Positions 1-9,010 of a stretch of DNA of 64,000 bases are shown here, piece after piece (positions within the stretch are counted from its first letter, which is position 1; each line of letters opens with the position of its first letter). The translations under genes were made by a program, and so were the position numbers. This DNA comes from an uncultured Bacteroidales bacterium. GTDB lineage: Bacteria; Bacteroidota; Bacteroidia; Bacteroidales; UBA932. Under the pieces are notes generated by a model that saw nothing but the letters and a program-made list of their open reading frames with translations, did no database searches and was not told the DNA's origin. The stretch spans positions 1-64,000 of the forward strand of contig CAMZGD010000003.1 in assembly GCA_947306365.1 (NCBI GenBank), given 5' to 3'.

Positions 1-761
1 TCGTCGCGGTCGAAGGTCAGGCGGAAGTTGCCGCTCCAGGCCAGGGCGCCGGCGACTACGTCGCCCGCCGTCTCGCTGAATTCGGCGGTGCCGAGGCTGA
101 GCAGGAAGGAAGGATTGCTGCTCTGCGTGGCCTGGACGCCGCGCCGCGACTCGATCACCTTGGTGTCGTGTCCCAGCAGCTCGCGGTCCGTCTGCATTTC
201 GCTGGCCCAGCCGCCCCAGGTGTGGGTGAGCAGGTACTGGTCGGATTCCAGGTGGAGGGCGGAAGAAGCGTAGTCCAGCAGTTCCACCGGGCGCTTGCCG
301 CCGTTGGTGATCTCCGTGTGGGCCACGATCACGTCTTCGTACGCGTAGGCGTCATAGACCAGCGCAACGGCCAGGGCGGTCACGGGGTCTTGCAGCCGGA
401 CGGTCGTCGTGACGACGTCGCCGCGGGACGTCGTTTCATGGCCGGCGTAGAAGAGTTCGGTATTGTGGTTGCCGTCGGCATAGCGGACGTGCAGGGCCGG
501 TGCGCCGAGGAAGGTGCCGCCGACGGTGGGGACCGTCATCGGTCCTTCGCCCGGGGCGAGCCGCCGGACATCTTCCATCGCGGCGAACTGCCCGGGATCG
601 AGGATGCGGGCGCCATAATGGCGGGTGCGGAGGTTTCCCTGCGCATCGACGGTGAGGATGAGCTGGGTATGGTCGGTTTCGACGATAATCGGGCTCCGCT
701 GTGCGGCGGAGAGGTTCAGGGCGCACAGGATGGCGCCGGCAAACAGGAGTAAACGTTTCAT
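1..761 (-). CDS. GH36 alpha-galactosidase, N-terminal part (runs off the window)
   Basis: This gene is absent from the ORF track because it has no stop inside the window. Reading the minus strand from the ATG at 761 gives a signal peptide (MKRLLLFAGAILCALNLSAAQ) and about 250 residues of the N-terminal beta-sandwich domain of GH36 enzymes. Recognisable family segments are LLTHTWGGWASEMQ, ESRRGVQATQSSNPSF and GALAWSGNFRLTF. The enzyme would release alpha-1,6-linked galactose in the periplasm, for example from galactomannan or galactoglucomannan, which fits the mannanases in this locus. The catalytic (alpha/beta)8 barrel lies outside the window, so intactness cannot be judged. It is divergent from the DUF6057 gene. 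The plus-strand ORF 168-752 and the minus-strand ORF 436-792 are shadows of it. Confidence 0.88.
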   Translation of the reverse strand, partial: MKRLLLFAGAILCALNLSAAQRSPIIVETDHTQLILTVDAQGNLRTRHYGARILDPGQFAAMEDVRRLAPGEGPMTVPTVGGTFLGAPALHVRYADGNHNTELFYAGHETTSRGDVVTTTVRLQDPVTALAVALVYDAYAYEDVIVAHTEITNGGKRPVELLDYASSALHLESDQYLLTHTWGGWASEMQTDRELLGHDTKVIESRRGVQATQSSNPSFLLSLGTAEFSETAGDVVAGALAWSGNFRLTFDRD

Positions 762-799
762 CGGTATAGCTTTCCGGCCACAATTTACGCATTTTTTAG

Positions 800-807
800 T
801 AAATTTG
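800..807 (+). promoter_or_regulatory. Bacteroidota -7 box (TAAATTTG)
   Basis: A TAnnTTTG match lies 23 bases before the ATG at 831 in the divergent gap between the GH36 and DUF6057 genes. This is the known Bacteroidota sigma-ABfr -7 consensus. No good -33 TTTG was seen. Confidence 0.6.
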
Positions 808-830
808 CATGCTGACCAGCATAATACGGA

Positions 831-2579
831 ATGTCCAGACCCCAGAAGATCGCGGCAGTCGTGATGACGGTGCTTACGGGTATCGCCATCTATGGTTTCT
901 TTGCCTTCCGGTATCCGTACCATCTCCATTTCCAGGAACAGTACCAGTTGTTCGAATGGACGGGCGCCTATTTCGCACAGGTGGCCGGGGTGCCCGGCGG
1001 ACTGGCAGACTGGCTGGGTCGCTGCCTCACCCAGTTTTTCTATTACGCCCCGCTGGGGGCTGCCCTGACGGCCCTGCTGCTCTGTGGCGTGCAGTTGCTT
1101 ACCTGGGCGGTTTCCGCCCGAAGGTCGCTGATGCTGTATGCGCTCAGTTTCCTCCCCGCACTGCTGCTGGCTGCGTTCTGCTGCGATGAGAACGCCCTGT
1201 TGGGGCCGGTCGTGGCCGTGGCGCTGTCGCTCGGTGCGGCGGCCCTGTGCCGGCGCGTCGTTCCGCAGAAAGGGCGCCGGCTGCTGGAACTGCTGCTGGT
1301 CCCGGTGCTGTATCTGGCCTGCGGACCGGTCTGCCTGCTCTTCGTGCTGGTGTCGGTGTGTCAGGAATTCGCCGGCGGGGAAGGGAAGCCCTGGCTTTTT
1401 GCGGCGGGGATGCTGGCCGTCGCCGCGGCCTGCCCTCTGGTCGCCAGCCGCCTCTTCCCGTATCCGCTCCACCGGCTGGTGGAAGGCGTCCACTACTACC
1501 GTTTCCATAACATCCTGCCTGGCATGCTGTATGCCGCTGTCCTGGCCGCGCTGCTGGTGGTTGCGGTATCCTGCCTGAAGGTGCGCAAACCGCTGCGGAG
1601 CCTGGTTCCCGCCGTCATCCTGTATGTCGTGCTGCTGGCTGCCGGGACATTCCTGACGCTGCGCACAGCCGATCCGGTGAAGGAGGAGTGGATGCGCTAC
1701 GACTTCATGGTCCGGATGCAGATGTGGAACCGGATCATGACGGCCGCCGACCGGCGCAATCCCGACAATCCCAAGACCGTTTCGTGCCTGAACCTGGCCC
1801 TGGCCAGGACGGGCCGCCTCCCCGACAGCCAGTTCACGTATTTCCAGAACGGGCCGGAGGGGCTGCTGCCCACCTATGAGGGCGATTTCACCAATCCGGT
1901 GTCCACCGGGGAGATTTATTGGCACCTGGGGATGGTCAATACCGCCCAACGCTATGCCTTCGAGGCGCAGGAAGCCATCCCGGATTTCCAGAAAAGCGCC
2001 CGCTTTTACCGGCGCCTCGCGGAAACGAATCTCGTGAACGGCGATACGACCGTTGCGATGAAATACCTGAATGTCTTGCAGCACACCACGTTCTACCGTG
2101 CCTGGGCCCGGGAGACCGCGGCGCTCGTCTCGGAGGGAACGCTTTTCGAGAAGCGTCCGGAACTCGCCCGCGCCCGTACCCTTCGCCTGCGGGAGCACGA
2201 CTTCCTCTTCAGCGAGACGGAGATGGACTCCATGCTGGGGCTCCTGAACGTGGAGCATCCCGAAAACACAATGGCCGTCGATTACCTGATGGCCTGGTGC
2301 CTGCTCCGTAAGGACCTGAACCGCTTCGCGGAATGTCTCCCGATGGTGACGGCGTCGCCGCTGCCGCAGGCCTATCAGGAAGCGCTCCTGCTGCTGTGGT
2401 TCTTCACCCACGACGGCTACGACGGGCTGCCGGCCTCGATCGCGCCGGGCAACGTGCAGCGGTTGAACCGCTTCCTGGCCGATGTCGATGCCGGGAAAAG
2501 CCGGGCCGCGATGGAGGCCGTCTATGGCAAGACCTACTGGTTCTACTATGTGTATCGCTACCAAAACCGTCCCGAGTAA
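831..2579 (+). CDS. DUF6057 family membrane protein (paralogue 1)
   Basis: A 582-residue protein of unknown function. The first ~285 residues hold about nine hydrophobic helices. A conserved opening reads YPYHLHFQEQYQLFEWTGAYF then PGGLADWL. Residues ~290-582 form a soluble alpha-helical, TPR-like region with RRLAETNLVNGD and a C-terminal YGKTYWFYY block. The same opening and closing blocks recur in the genes at 10455-11903 and 7400-8464, so these are paralogues. I assign DUF6057 from recalled family features, not a search. The following PD40/CxxCH lipoprotein starts 6 bases downstream, and the same gene pairing recurs twice more on the other strand, which implies that the two products work together in the envelope. 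Function is not known. Confidence 0.75.
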   Translation: MSRPQKIAAVVMTVLTGIAIYGFFAFRYPYHLHFQEQYQLFEWTGAYFAQVAGVPGGLADWLGRCLTQFFYYAPLGAALTALLLCGVQLLTWAVSARRSLMLYALSFLPALLLAAFCCDENALLGPVVAVALSLGAAALCRRVVPQKGRRLLELLLVPVLYLACGPVCLLFVLVSVCQEFAGGEGKPWLFAAGMLAVAAACPLVASRLFPYPLHRLVEGVHYYRFHNILPGMLYAAVLAALLVVAVSCLKVRKPLRSLVPAVILYVVLLAAGTFLTLRTADPVKEEWMRYDFMVRMQMWNRIMTAADRRNPDNPKTVSCLNLALARTGRLPDSQFTYFQNGPEGLLPTYEGDFTNPVSTGEIYWHLGMVNTAQRYAFEAQEAIPDFQKSARFYRRLAETNLVNGDTTVAMKYLNVLQHTTFYRAWARETAALVSEGTLFEKRPELARARTLRLREHDFLFSETEMDSMLGLLNVEHPENTMAVDYLMAWCLLRKDLNRFAECLPMVTASPLPQAYQEALLLLWFFTHDGYDGLPASIAPGNVQRLNRFLADVDAGKSRAAMEAVYGKTYWFYYVYRYQNRPE

Positions 2580-2585
2580 CCCGCT

Positions 2586-4040
2586 ATGAAAAGAATCCTG
2601 TGCTTTGTGACGGTGATGTCGATGCTGGCGGCGTGCAGCCCCCGGGCGCGGCAGGCGACCCCTGCCGGAAAGCTGCCCGACATCTGGCCCGACTATGTCG
2701 GCGTGACCGTGCCTGAGACCGTCGCACCCCTCGATTTTACCCTGCCGGACGCCGATGCGCTCGACGTGCTGCTGACCGCGCCGGATGGCACGACGCTCCG
2801 CAGCGGCGGCAGGACAGCCACCCGTTTCTCCGAAAAGAGCTGGAGGGCGCTGCTGCAACGCAGTGCGGGCGATTCCCTCACGGTGACCGTCTTCGGCCGT
2901 TTCGGCGGTGCCTGGCAGCGATTCGAACCCTTCCGGATCCATGTCTCGAAGGATGCCATCGACTACGGCCTGACCTTCCGCCTGATCGAGCCGGGCTATC
3001 AGATCTACAGCCATATGGGCGTCTACGAGCGCGAACTCGCGTCCTACCGCCAGCGTGCCCTGCTGGAGAACACCCAGTTCGACGGCTGCGTGAACTGCCA
3101 CGCTTCCCGGCGCGACGATCCGGGCAGCTGGACCCTGCACATCCGCGGCAGCCACGGCGCCACGCTCCTGCGGCTCGACGGGGAGATCAAGGCCTACGAC
3201 ACCAAGACCGATTCCACCCTCGGCTTCTGCGTCTATCCGTACTGGCATCCCTCGGGCCGGTACATCGCCTATTCCACTAACAATACGCGCCAGGGATTCC
3301 ATATGCAGGCCGACAAGCTCATCGAAGTGTTCGACCTCGATTCGGACATACAGGTCTATGACATCGCACGGAACAAGCTGATTACGACGCCGCAGGTCAA
3401 GCAGCCGGACATCTGGGAGACCTTCCCGGTGTTTTCGGCCGACGGCCGGACGCTCTATTTCACCGCTGCCGCCAAGGTGGAGATTCCCGGCGAACTGCCC
3501 CAGTCGCGCTACAACCTGATGAAGGTGGACTTCGATCCGGAGACCGGCACCATCGGTACGGACGTGGAACTGCTGGTCGACGCCGCGTCGCAGGGCAGGA
3601 GCCTCTGCTTCCCGCGGCCGTCCTATGACGGGAAATACCTGCTATACACGCTGTGCGACTACGGCACGTTCCCCATCTGGCACCACGAGGCCGACCTGTG
3701 GCTGCTTGACCTGGAAACGGGGGAGACCCGGCCCCTCGACGAAGTCAACAGCGATGATACCGAAAGCTTCCACAACTGGAGCTCGAACAGCCGTTGGGTC
3801 GTATTCTCAAGCCGTCGCGACGATGGCCTGTTCACGCGACTGTACATCGCCCACATCGACGAAAACGGCCGGGCCGGCAAGCCCTTCCTGCTGCCGCAGC
3901 GCGATCCGTGGCACTATTACGATGACCTCTTCCGCTCCTACAACGTCCCCGAATTCGTCACCGGTCCCGTCCCGTTTGAAAGCATCCGCGCCCAGCAAGC
4001 CATCAATGCCTCCGAGCGCGTCTCCTTCGATTATCGCTGA
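2586..4040 (+). CDS. PD40 beta-propeller lipoprotein with one CxxCH haem motif (paralogue 1)
   Basis: A 484-residue protein with a lipoprotein signal (lipobox MLAAC, Cys17). An N-terminal beta domain carries the block LPDIWPDYVGVTVPETVAPLDF. A single class-I cytochrome c motif, CVNCH, lies at residues 168-172. The C-terminal ~300 residues contain WD40/PD40-like blades (YWHPSGRYIAYSTN, FPVFSADGRTLYF, WSSNSRWVVFSSRRDDG) and end with a YYDDLFRSYNVPEF block. The same architecture occurs at 5944-7413 and 9007-10458. Covalent haem binding is inferred from the motif only, and no axial ligand could be assigned. It is translationally close to the DUF6057 gene upstream and converges on the GH5 gene, with a repeat element between. 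Confidence 0.75.
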   Translation: MKRILCFVTVMSMLAACSPRARQATPAGKLPDIWPDYVGVTVPETVAPLDFTLPDADALDVLLTAPDGTTLRSGGRTATRFSEKSWRALLQRSAGDSLTVTVFGRFGGAWQRFEPFRIHVSKDAIDYGLTFRLIEPGYQIYSHMGVYERELASYRQRALLENTQFDGCVNCHASRRDDPGSWTLHIRGSHGATLLRLDGEIKAYDTKTDSTLGFCVYPYWHPSGRYIAYSTNNTRQGFHMQADKLIEVFDLDSDIQVYDIARNKLITTPQVKQPDIWETFPVFSADGRTLYFTAAAKVEIPGELPQSRYNLMKVDFDPETGTIGTDVELLVDAASQGRSLCFPRPSYDGKYLLYTLCDYGTFPIWHHEADLWLLDLETGETRPLDEVNSDDTESFHNWSSNSRWVVFSSRRDDGLFTRLYIAHIDENGRAGKPFLLPQRDPWHYYDDLFRSYNVPEFVTGPVPFESIRAQQAINASERVSFDYR

Positions 4041-4057
4041 TAGCGATTTATTTTCGA

Positions 4058-4149
4058 CAGTATATGCCTTGAAAAACATTGGCGCCCACGCCACAGGGGG
4101 AGGGGCCCATGCGTCAGCATGGGAGGGTGGTTTTTCAAGGCATATACTG
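4058..4149. repeat. Locus-specific-arm inverted repeat, copy A (core on minus strand)
   Basis: Arms 4058-4077 and 4130-4149 are 20-bp perfect inverse complements (CAGTATATGCCTTGAAAAAC). They enclose a 52-base core. Read on the minus strand, the core contains CCCTCCC, a hairpin (CCCATGC-loop-GCATGGG), GGGCCCCTCCC and GCGTGGGCGC. The same ordered core blocks occur at 27817-27874 with completely different arms. The element fills the gap between the convergent stop codons at 4040 and 4161, so it could act as a bidirectional terminator here. Its wider nature is unknown. Confidence 0.85.
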
Positions 4150-4160
4150 CGAGCTAAACG

Positions 4161-5930
4161 CTAAGGCGCTGCGTCGTAGATGCTTTGTAACGTGTAGTCG
4201 GGATTCTTGTCGGTCGCGGCCTTGACGATGCGGCCGATGGCCTGTTCCGCACTTTCGTCCAGGAACATTCCCGTACCGTGGTCGATGTAGCCGTGCTTCT
4301 CCGCACCGATGCCCGAAGCGCCGTTGTCCCAGAGGTACATCGGCAGCAGCCGGTCGGCGGCAGCCTTGCAGAAATACTCGAAATAGTACAGCTGATAGGG
4401 GAAGTCCTCGGCTTTATGCCGGGAACAGCCGAATTCGCCCAGGTAGACCGGGATGTCCTTGTCCAGATAGGCGGCTTTCAGCTGGTCGAAGACCCACACC
4501 ACATTCTCCTCGTCCTTGTCGCTGCAGCGCTTGGCGGGATCGGCCGTATGGCCCCACTGGGAAACCAGCGGGTCGTTGAGCGTGTAGTTGTACGGGTCGT
4601 AGTCGTGGACGGCCACGATCAGGCGGTTGGCGCCGGTGTAGTCTTTCGGAAGCACGAGGCCGGTGATGGTGAAACCCGGGCTGGCGGCATAGCCGGGCAC
4701 GCCTAGCCAGCGCGTGGCGTTGTTGCCGCCGGTGGTCCGGACAGCGTCGACGAACACCTGGTTCCATTCGTTGAGCACCCTGTACTGGGCATCGGGATTG
4801 GTCTTGAACGCATCGCTCCAGCCCCAGCCGCCGTCCTGGATCTCGTTGAACGACTCGAACACGAGCCATTCTCCCTTGTCCTTGAAGCGGTTGGCAATCT
4901 GGGTCCAGACGCAGAAGATCTCGTCTTTCACCTTTTCGTTCTGCGTTGCGTTGTTGTACGCCTTGGCGATGTCGAGCCAATAGGTCTCGTCGTGGTGGGT
5001 GTTCACGATGGCGACCAGGCCGGCTTTTTCCGCATAGCCGACGATCTCTTCGACGCGGGCGAGCCATTTCTCTTCCAGCAGGTAGCCCGGCGCATCGCCG
5101 ATATGGCCCTGCCAGGTGACGCAGATGCGTACGGCCTTGAATCCCGCCGCTTTCACGCCGTCGAAGGTGGCCTGGGTGCATTTCGCCTTGACCCAGATGG
5201 TTTCCGCCGAGACGCCGTTGCTGATGGCGTCCATATGGTTGCCCATATTCCAGCCCGGGGCCATCGCATTGAAGACCATTTCGGGGGTTAGGGCGGTGGT
5301 GCCGGCGGTGGGAATGTCGCTGAAGGCATCTTCGGTGATTTTGACGGAAAGCTTGTCGTTTCCGCACTGGATGGTGACCGTACCGCTATGGGCGTCCTTC
5401 GTGCGGTTGGCGCCGGCGAAGAGGGTGACGGCAGTCTGGTGGGCGCCGTCGATCGTGCCGGCCTTTACGCCGCACCAGGCGGCGTCGGTACTGACCGTGG
5501 GCTGCTGCGAGGAAGTGACGGTCAGGACTGTCTCGCCGCCGAAGCGGTCGAAGGTCACGCTGGTCTTGTCGACGGCGAGCGCGACTTGCGGGACTTGCTG
5601 GGTGACCGGAATCATCAGGCTCTGCTTCTCGCCGATCACGCGGATGCTGCCGGACCGGTTGTCGGTTCCGGTGTTCTCCTTCGCCGTGACGGAGATCTTG
5701 AGGGTGTTCGAAGCAAAGGCGCCTTCGGAAAGGCTCAGCCAGGACGCGTCTGTGCTGACCGTTGGCTTGATGCCGCTCGTGATGGTCAGCTCCTTGGTGC
5801 CGCCTTTGGCGTCGAAGACCAGTTCGGCCGGGTTGGACACCAGCGTTACGGGCACCGGCTCGACCGGTTCTCCGCAGGCGGAGAGAATCAGGGCGGCGAG
5901 GGCCGCAAACAGGAAATGGGTCATTTTCAT
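4161..5930 (-). CDS. BACON-BACON-GH5 endo-beta-glucanase lipoprotein (GH5_4-like)
   Basis: A 589-residue surface lipoprotein (start MKMTHFLF, lipobox LSAC, Cys19). Two BACON-type beta-sandwich repeats occupy roughly residues 25-115 and 115-205; both contain a PTVSTDA.W segment. The GH5 barrel follows, with opening NAMAPGWNMGNHMD, VRICVTWQGHIG, acid/base Glu in FESFNEIQ, HDYDPYNYT and nucleophile Glu in YLGEFG. BACON-GH5_4 proteins such as BoGH5A are xyloglucan-active, so an endo-xyloglucanase or glucanase acting at the cell surface is the best guess; the subfamily rests on resemblance. It is the last gene of the minus-strand unit, 13 bases after the PD40 lipoprotein. The ORF-track start at 5951 lacks a proper signal peptide, so the ATG at 5930 is chosen. 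Confidence 0.87.
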   Translation of the reverse strand: MKMTHFLFAALAALILSACGEPVEPVPVTLVSNPAELVFDAKGGTKELTITSGIKPTVSTDASWLSLSEGAFASNTLKISVTAKENTGTDNRSGSIRVIGEKQSLMIPVTQQVPQVALAVDKTSVTFDRFGGETVLTVTSSQQPTVSTDAAWCGVKAGTIDGAHQTAVTLFAGANRTKDAHSGTVTIQCGNDKLSVKITEDAFSDIPTAGTTALTPEMVFNAMAPGWNMGNHMDAISNGVSAETIWVKAKCTQATFDGVKAAGFKAVRICVTWQGHIGDAPGYLLEEKWLARVEEIVGYAEKAGLVAIVNTHHDETYWLDIAKAYNNATQNEKVKDEIFCVWTQIANRFKDKGEWLVFESFNEIQDGGWGWSDAFKTNPDAQYRVLNEWNQVFVDAVRTTGGNNATRWLGVPGYAASPGFTITGLVLPKDYTGANRLIVAVHDYDPYNYTLNDPLVSQWGHTADPAKRCSDKDEENVVWVFDQLKAAYLDKDIPVYLGEFGCSRHKAEDFPYQLYYFEYFCKAAADRLLPMYLWDNGASGIGAEKHGYIDHGTGMFLDESAEQAIGRIVKAATDKNPDYTLQSIYDAAP

Positions 5931-5943
5931 AAGGCAGCAGGTA

Positions 5944-7413
5944 TCATTCAAAAGATTCGGCCGGCACTTCCTTCCAGATGCGGCCGATTTCGCGGGCGTC
6001 GAAGCCTACGGGCGCGTCGCCCAGGTCCGGCACGTTGAAGGAACGCAGCATTTTGTCGTAGTAGTGGGGGTCCTTCTGCGGTAGCAGGAAGGGCCGGGTC
6101 ACCGTCCCGTCGTCGGCAACGTGGCTGAAATAGGGCTTTCCGAACATACCGTCGCCCCGTTTGGAGGCGAATACGAACCACTTGGAATCGGACGACCAGC
6201 TGTGGTAGGTGTCCGACTTGTCGTCGTTCACGACGGTCATCGGAACGGTCTCTCCGGTGCGGAGGTCCAGCAGGCAGAGGTCGCATTCGCGGTGATTGAT
6301 GGGGAAGGTCCCGTAGGCCGCGACCGTGAACAGCAGCCAGCGGCCGTCGGGCGAAGCCTTGGGATGACAGGCCGATGCATCGTGGGCGGCGGCGCTCCAC
6401 AGGGTGTCGGCCGGAGTGCCGAGGGCGCCCGTCCGGTCGTCGAACGGAATCCGCACGAGCGAGTACCGCAGCTGTTCCACCCCGGCGGGCAGCGTCCGGG
6501 CCTGAGCCGTGCAGTAATAGACGGAATGTCCGTCGGCAGAGAAGACGGGGAAGGTCTCGAAGACATCGTCCCGCGCCGTTTCCGGGAAGGTCAGCATCCG
6601 GTTTTCGTCGAAGTCGGCCACGCAGAGGTCGGAGGCCGTATCGTAGACTTCCATCCGGCGCCCGCCGTACGAATGCATCGTAGGGACGATGATGTTGGTG
6701 GAGAATACGCCGAAACGGCCGCCCGGGTGGATCTCTCCATAGACGGTGGGGGAGATCATCGCCGAATCGCGGAGCGTGAGCTTGCGCAGCGTTCCGCCCC
6801 GGTTGAGGATGGCGCCGCCACCCTCGCCCCGGAGGTAGAACATCGACAGGTCGCCGCGCCCCTGGGCGTGGATATGGCAGTTCATGCAGTGGTTGCCGGC
6901 GTTTCGCCAGTCGGAGATGAGGCGGGTATCGTAGTTCTCCAGGTTCCGTTCCACGATCTCAAGGTCGTCCCAGACCTCGAAGCCGGGTTCGATGAGACGG
7001 TAGGTGAGGTACGGGTCGATCCGGTCGGGACTTACGTGGATGCACCAGCGGAAGGAGACCGGGATGTCCCCGTCGCGCCAGGCCGACACCACTTCGATGT
7101 CGCCCTCCACGGCAGCGGCGAGCAGCCGCGTCCAGTCTTTCTGCTTCCAGACGACGTCCCGTCCCTTGCGGGTGAAGGAAAGGCCGCCGGCGGAGAAAGT
7201 GGTGGTGAACCGCCTCCCGGCAGGGTCGGTGTAGTAGAAATTGAGGGGTGCGATATTGCAGGGGACGGTGACGTCCTGGTAGTTGGGGAAGATGACCGAC
7301 ATGCGGTCGGTTCCCGTCCCGGCGGGGCGTACGTCGTACGGCCTGTCGCAGGAGAGCAGCAGGAGGAGGACCAGGCCGAAAAGCCCGCCGCGCAGGAGGT
7401 CAGTGCTGTTCAT
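5944..7413 (-). CDS. PD40 beta-propeller lipoprotein with one CxxCH haem motif (paralogue 2)
   Basis: About 489 residues. A hydrophobic signal ends in LLLLLLSC. The paralogue block appears as FPNYQDVTVPCNIAPLNFYY. A single CMNCH haem motif is followed by propeller repeats (FPVFSADGHSVYYC, WSSDSKWFVFASKRGDG) and a closing YYDKMLRSFNVPDL block. The start at 7413 (MNSTDLL) is preferred, although an in-frame ATG at 7425 is possible; either way the start overlaps the end of the DUF6057-like gene, implying coupled translation. It differs from paralogues 1 and 3 in sequence but keeps motif order. Redox or glycan-sensing roles are both speculative. Confidence 0.72.
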   Translation of the reverse strand: MNSTDLLRGGLFGLVLLLLLSCDRPYDVRPAGTGTDRMSVIFPNYQDVTVPCNIAPLNFYYTDPAGRRFTTTFSAGGLSFTRKGRDVVWKQKDWTRLLAAAVEGDIEVVSAWRDGDIPVSFRWCIHVSPDRIDPYLTYRLIEPGFEVWDDLEIVERNLENYDTRLISDWRNAGNHCMNCHIHAQGRGDLSMFYLRGEGGGAILNRGGTLRKLTLRDSAMISPTVYGEIHPGGRFGVFSTNIIVPTMHSYGGRRMEVYDTASDLCVADFDENRMLTFPETARDDVFETFPVFSADGHSVYYCTAQARTLPAGVEQLRYSLVRIPFDDRTGALGTPADTLWSAAAHDASACHPKASPDGRWLLFTVAAYGTFPINHRECDLCLLDLRTGETVPMTVVNDDKSDTYHSWSSDSKWFVFASKRGDGMFGKPYFSHVADDGTVTRPFLLPQKDPHYYDKMLRSFNVPDLGDAPVGFDAREIGRIWKEVPAESFE

Positions 7414-8464
7414 TCCGTACCGCATAATAGAAATAGTACCAGTAGCTCTTTCCGAATTCCCCGGTCAGGTTGCGGCCGGAGCCGTTGTCGCGCTTGTAGC
7501 CGGCGACGAATCGGTTGAAACGCTCGAAGGTCGCCGGGGAAATCCGGTAGTGGCGGAGGTTCTCCTCCGTCATGCCGCCCTTGGCGGCGAGGAAGATGAG
7601 CATCGCTTCCTCGTACAGGCGCGAGCCCGTCAGCGACGGGTCGTAGTCTTCCACGAAGGCGTCGAGGTCTTTGCCCAGCAGGTCGAGGCACAGCAGGTAG
7701 TCCAGCGCCATCTTGTTGGAAGGGTTGGAATTCAGCAGGACGTGGAGGATGACGCGGGTCTGGTCCATTCCGTGGACCACGTCGAACTGCGGCAGCAGGG
7801 CACGTTTTTCCGCGATGCGCTGCCGGTAGGCCGGACTCCAGGCATCGGGCATCCGCTCCAGGGCCCACGCCCTGTCGTCCGGGGAATTGAGCAGGATGCG
7901 CAGGTATTTGGCGGCCGCCTCGAAATCGCCGGAGACCAGGTTGGTCTCCGCCAGCCGGCGCAGGTAGCGTGAGCCGGTGTGGGCGGGGGAGAACAGCATC
8001 CCCAGCATCGCGTCGCGTTCGGCCAGCGGCATATAGCCCAGGGCGAACCAGACGTCGCCGGCGCAGGCGATCTTGAACGGCGTGGACTGTGCGCCGACCG
8101 GAAGGAACAGCCCGCGCTCGAAAGGCTGGTAGTAGTCCATCAGCCGGTCGGCGAGCTGCCCGTTCATCGCGTTGGACAGGTTGTAATAGTATGTTCCGAT
8201 CTCGGATTTCCGGTCTTCCGCCGCCAGGGCGGCGACGGCCGTCCAGTTCTCCAGGGCGGCTTCGACCGCGAGGCCCATCGCCACTTCCGAAAGCTTGTCG
8301 GGATGGCCCCAGGCTTTCCGTGCCTCGGCGAGGGAAAGGCCGTTCTGGGCGGCGTATTTACGGAAGTAGGGGTACCTGACACAGAACGCAAGCTGGCTGG
8401 CACCGGCCGCCAGCAGGACTGCGGCCAGTGAGATCCATACGATGCGCCGGGTCTTCGGAGACAT
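7400..8464 (-). CDS. Short DUF6057-like protein with one membrane segment (paralogue 2)
   Basis: A 354-residue protein with a single N-terminal membrane helix (RIVWISLAAVLLAAGASQLAF) followed by the helical, TPR-like region shared with the C-terminal halves of the two longer DUF6057 proteins. Shared blocks are RRLAETNLVSGDFEAAAKYL and the terminal FGKSYWYYFYY. It lacks the multi-helix membrane half. The opening still resembles the family start (FCVRYPYFRKYAAQNGLSLAE). It sits between the DUF4369-like gene (3-base gap) and a PD40/CxxCH gene (overlap), keeping the family's pairing. It is either a reduced paralogue or a form that joins a membrane complex through its helical domain. Confidence 0.65.
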   Translation of the reverse strand: MSPKTRRIVWISLAAVLLAAGASQLAFCVRYPYFRKYAAQNGLSLAEARKAWGHPDKLSEVAMGLAVEAALENWTAVAALAAEDRKSEIGTYYYNLSNAMNGQLADRLMDYYQPFERGLFLPVGAQSTPFKIACAGDVWFALGYMPLAERDAMLGMLFSPAHTGSRYLRRLAETNLVSGDFEAAAKYLRILLNSPDDRAWALERMPDAWSPAYRQRIAEKRALLPQFDVVHGMDQTRVILHVLLNSNPSNKMALDYLLCLDLLGKDLDAFVEDYDPSLTGSRLYEEAMLIFLAAKGGMTEENLRHYRISPATFERFNRFVAGYKRDNGSGRNLTGEFGKSYWYYFYYAVRNEQH

Positions 8465-8467
8465 GCC

Positions 8468-9010
8468 TTACGGTTGCTGGGGCAGGGGATACATGCTGAG
8501 GAGAAACGCGCCGGCGATGCTTTCTTCGCCCAGCGCGAGGGCCATCGCCCGGGTGCGTTCCCGGTAAGCCGCCTGCAGGGAATCAGCCAGGTCCTTCCGG
8601 CCGGCTTCGTACAGTTCGCCGTAGCGCAGGTTCTTCTCGATGGTCAGGTCTTTCCACACCTGGAGGCTGTCGTTCTGGGGCGTGCCACCGCCCGTGCTGT
8701 TCGGTCCGATGGTCACATAGATGTCGCCGGGTTCGGTGGCCACGAGCAGGTTCTGGCCCTTGTCGCGGTGCAGCCGATGGAGCCGGATGGCGCACATCCG
8801 GTGCTTGTTTCCCTTGAAGGAAAACTCGTGGTTGTGGATTTCCAGGGAATCGACGTTCTCGGGTTCCTCGTGCCCGACAGGAACAAGGAAGACGCGCACG
8901 CCCTCCAGGTCGTTGGAGGTGACGCGGCCGTGGATGCGGTACTGGTCACGTCCGCAGGACGATAATACGGCAGCCGCGAGAAGGGCGGCCAGAATCAGGG
9001 TTCTTTTCAT
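8468..9010 (-). CDS. DUF4369-like small lipoprotein
   Basis: A 180-residue lipoprotein (lipobox VLSSC, Cys19). The sequence after the signal, YRIHGRVTSNDLEGVRVFLVPVGHEEPENVDSLEIHNHEFSFKG, has the layout of the DUF4369 beta-sandwich found at the N-terminus of many Bacteroidota thioredoxin-like lipoproteins. Here no thioredoxin domain or CxxC follows; the rest is helical and polar. The start codon overlaps the preceding PD40 stop by the ATGA arrangement, so it belongs to the same unit. Its function is unknown. Confidence 0.6.
   Translation of the reverse strand: MKRTLILAALLAAAVLSSCGRDQYRIHGRVTSNDLEGVRVFLVPVGHEEPENVDSLEIHNHEFSFKGNKHRMCAIRLHRLHRDKGQNLLVATEPGDIYVTIGPNSTGGGTPQNDSLQVWKDLTIEKNLRYGELYEAGRKDLADSLQAAYRERTRAMALALGEESIAGAFLLSMYPLPQQP

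Noticed and set aside
4058-4149. Repeat copy A as a plain bidirectional terminator only
   Set aside because: The 52-base structured core is shared with copy B, which lies inside a coding frame, so termination alone does not explain it.
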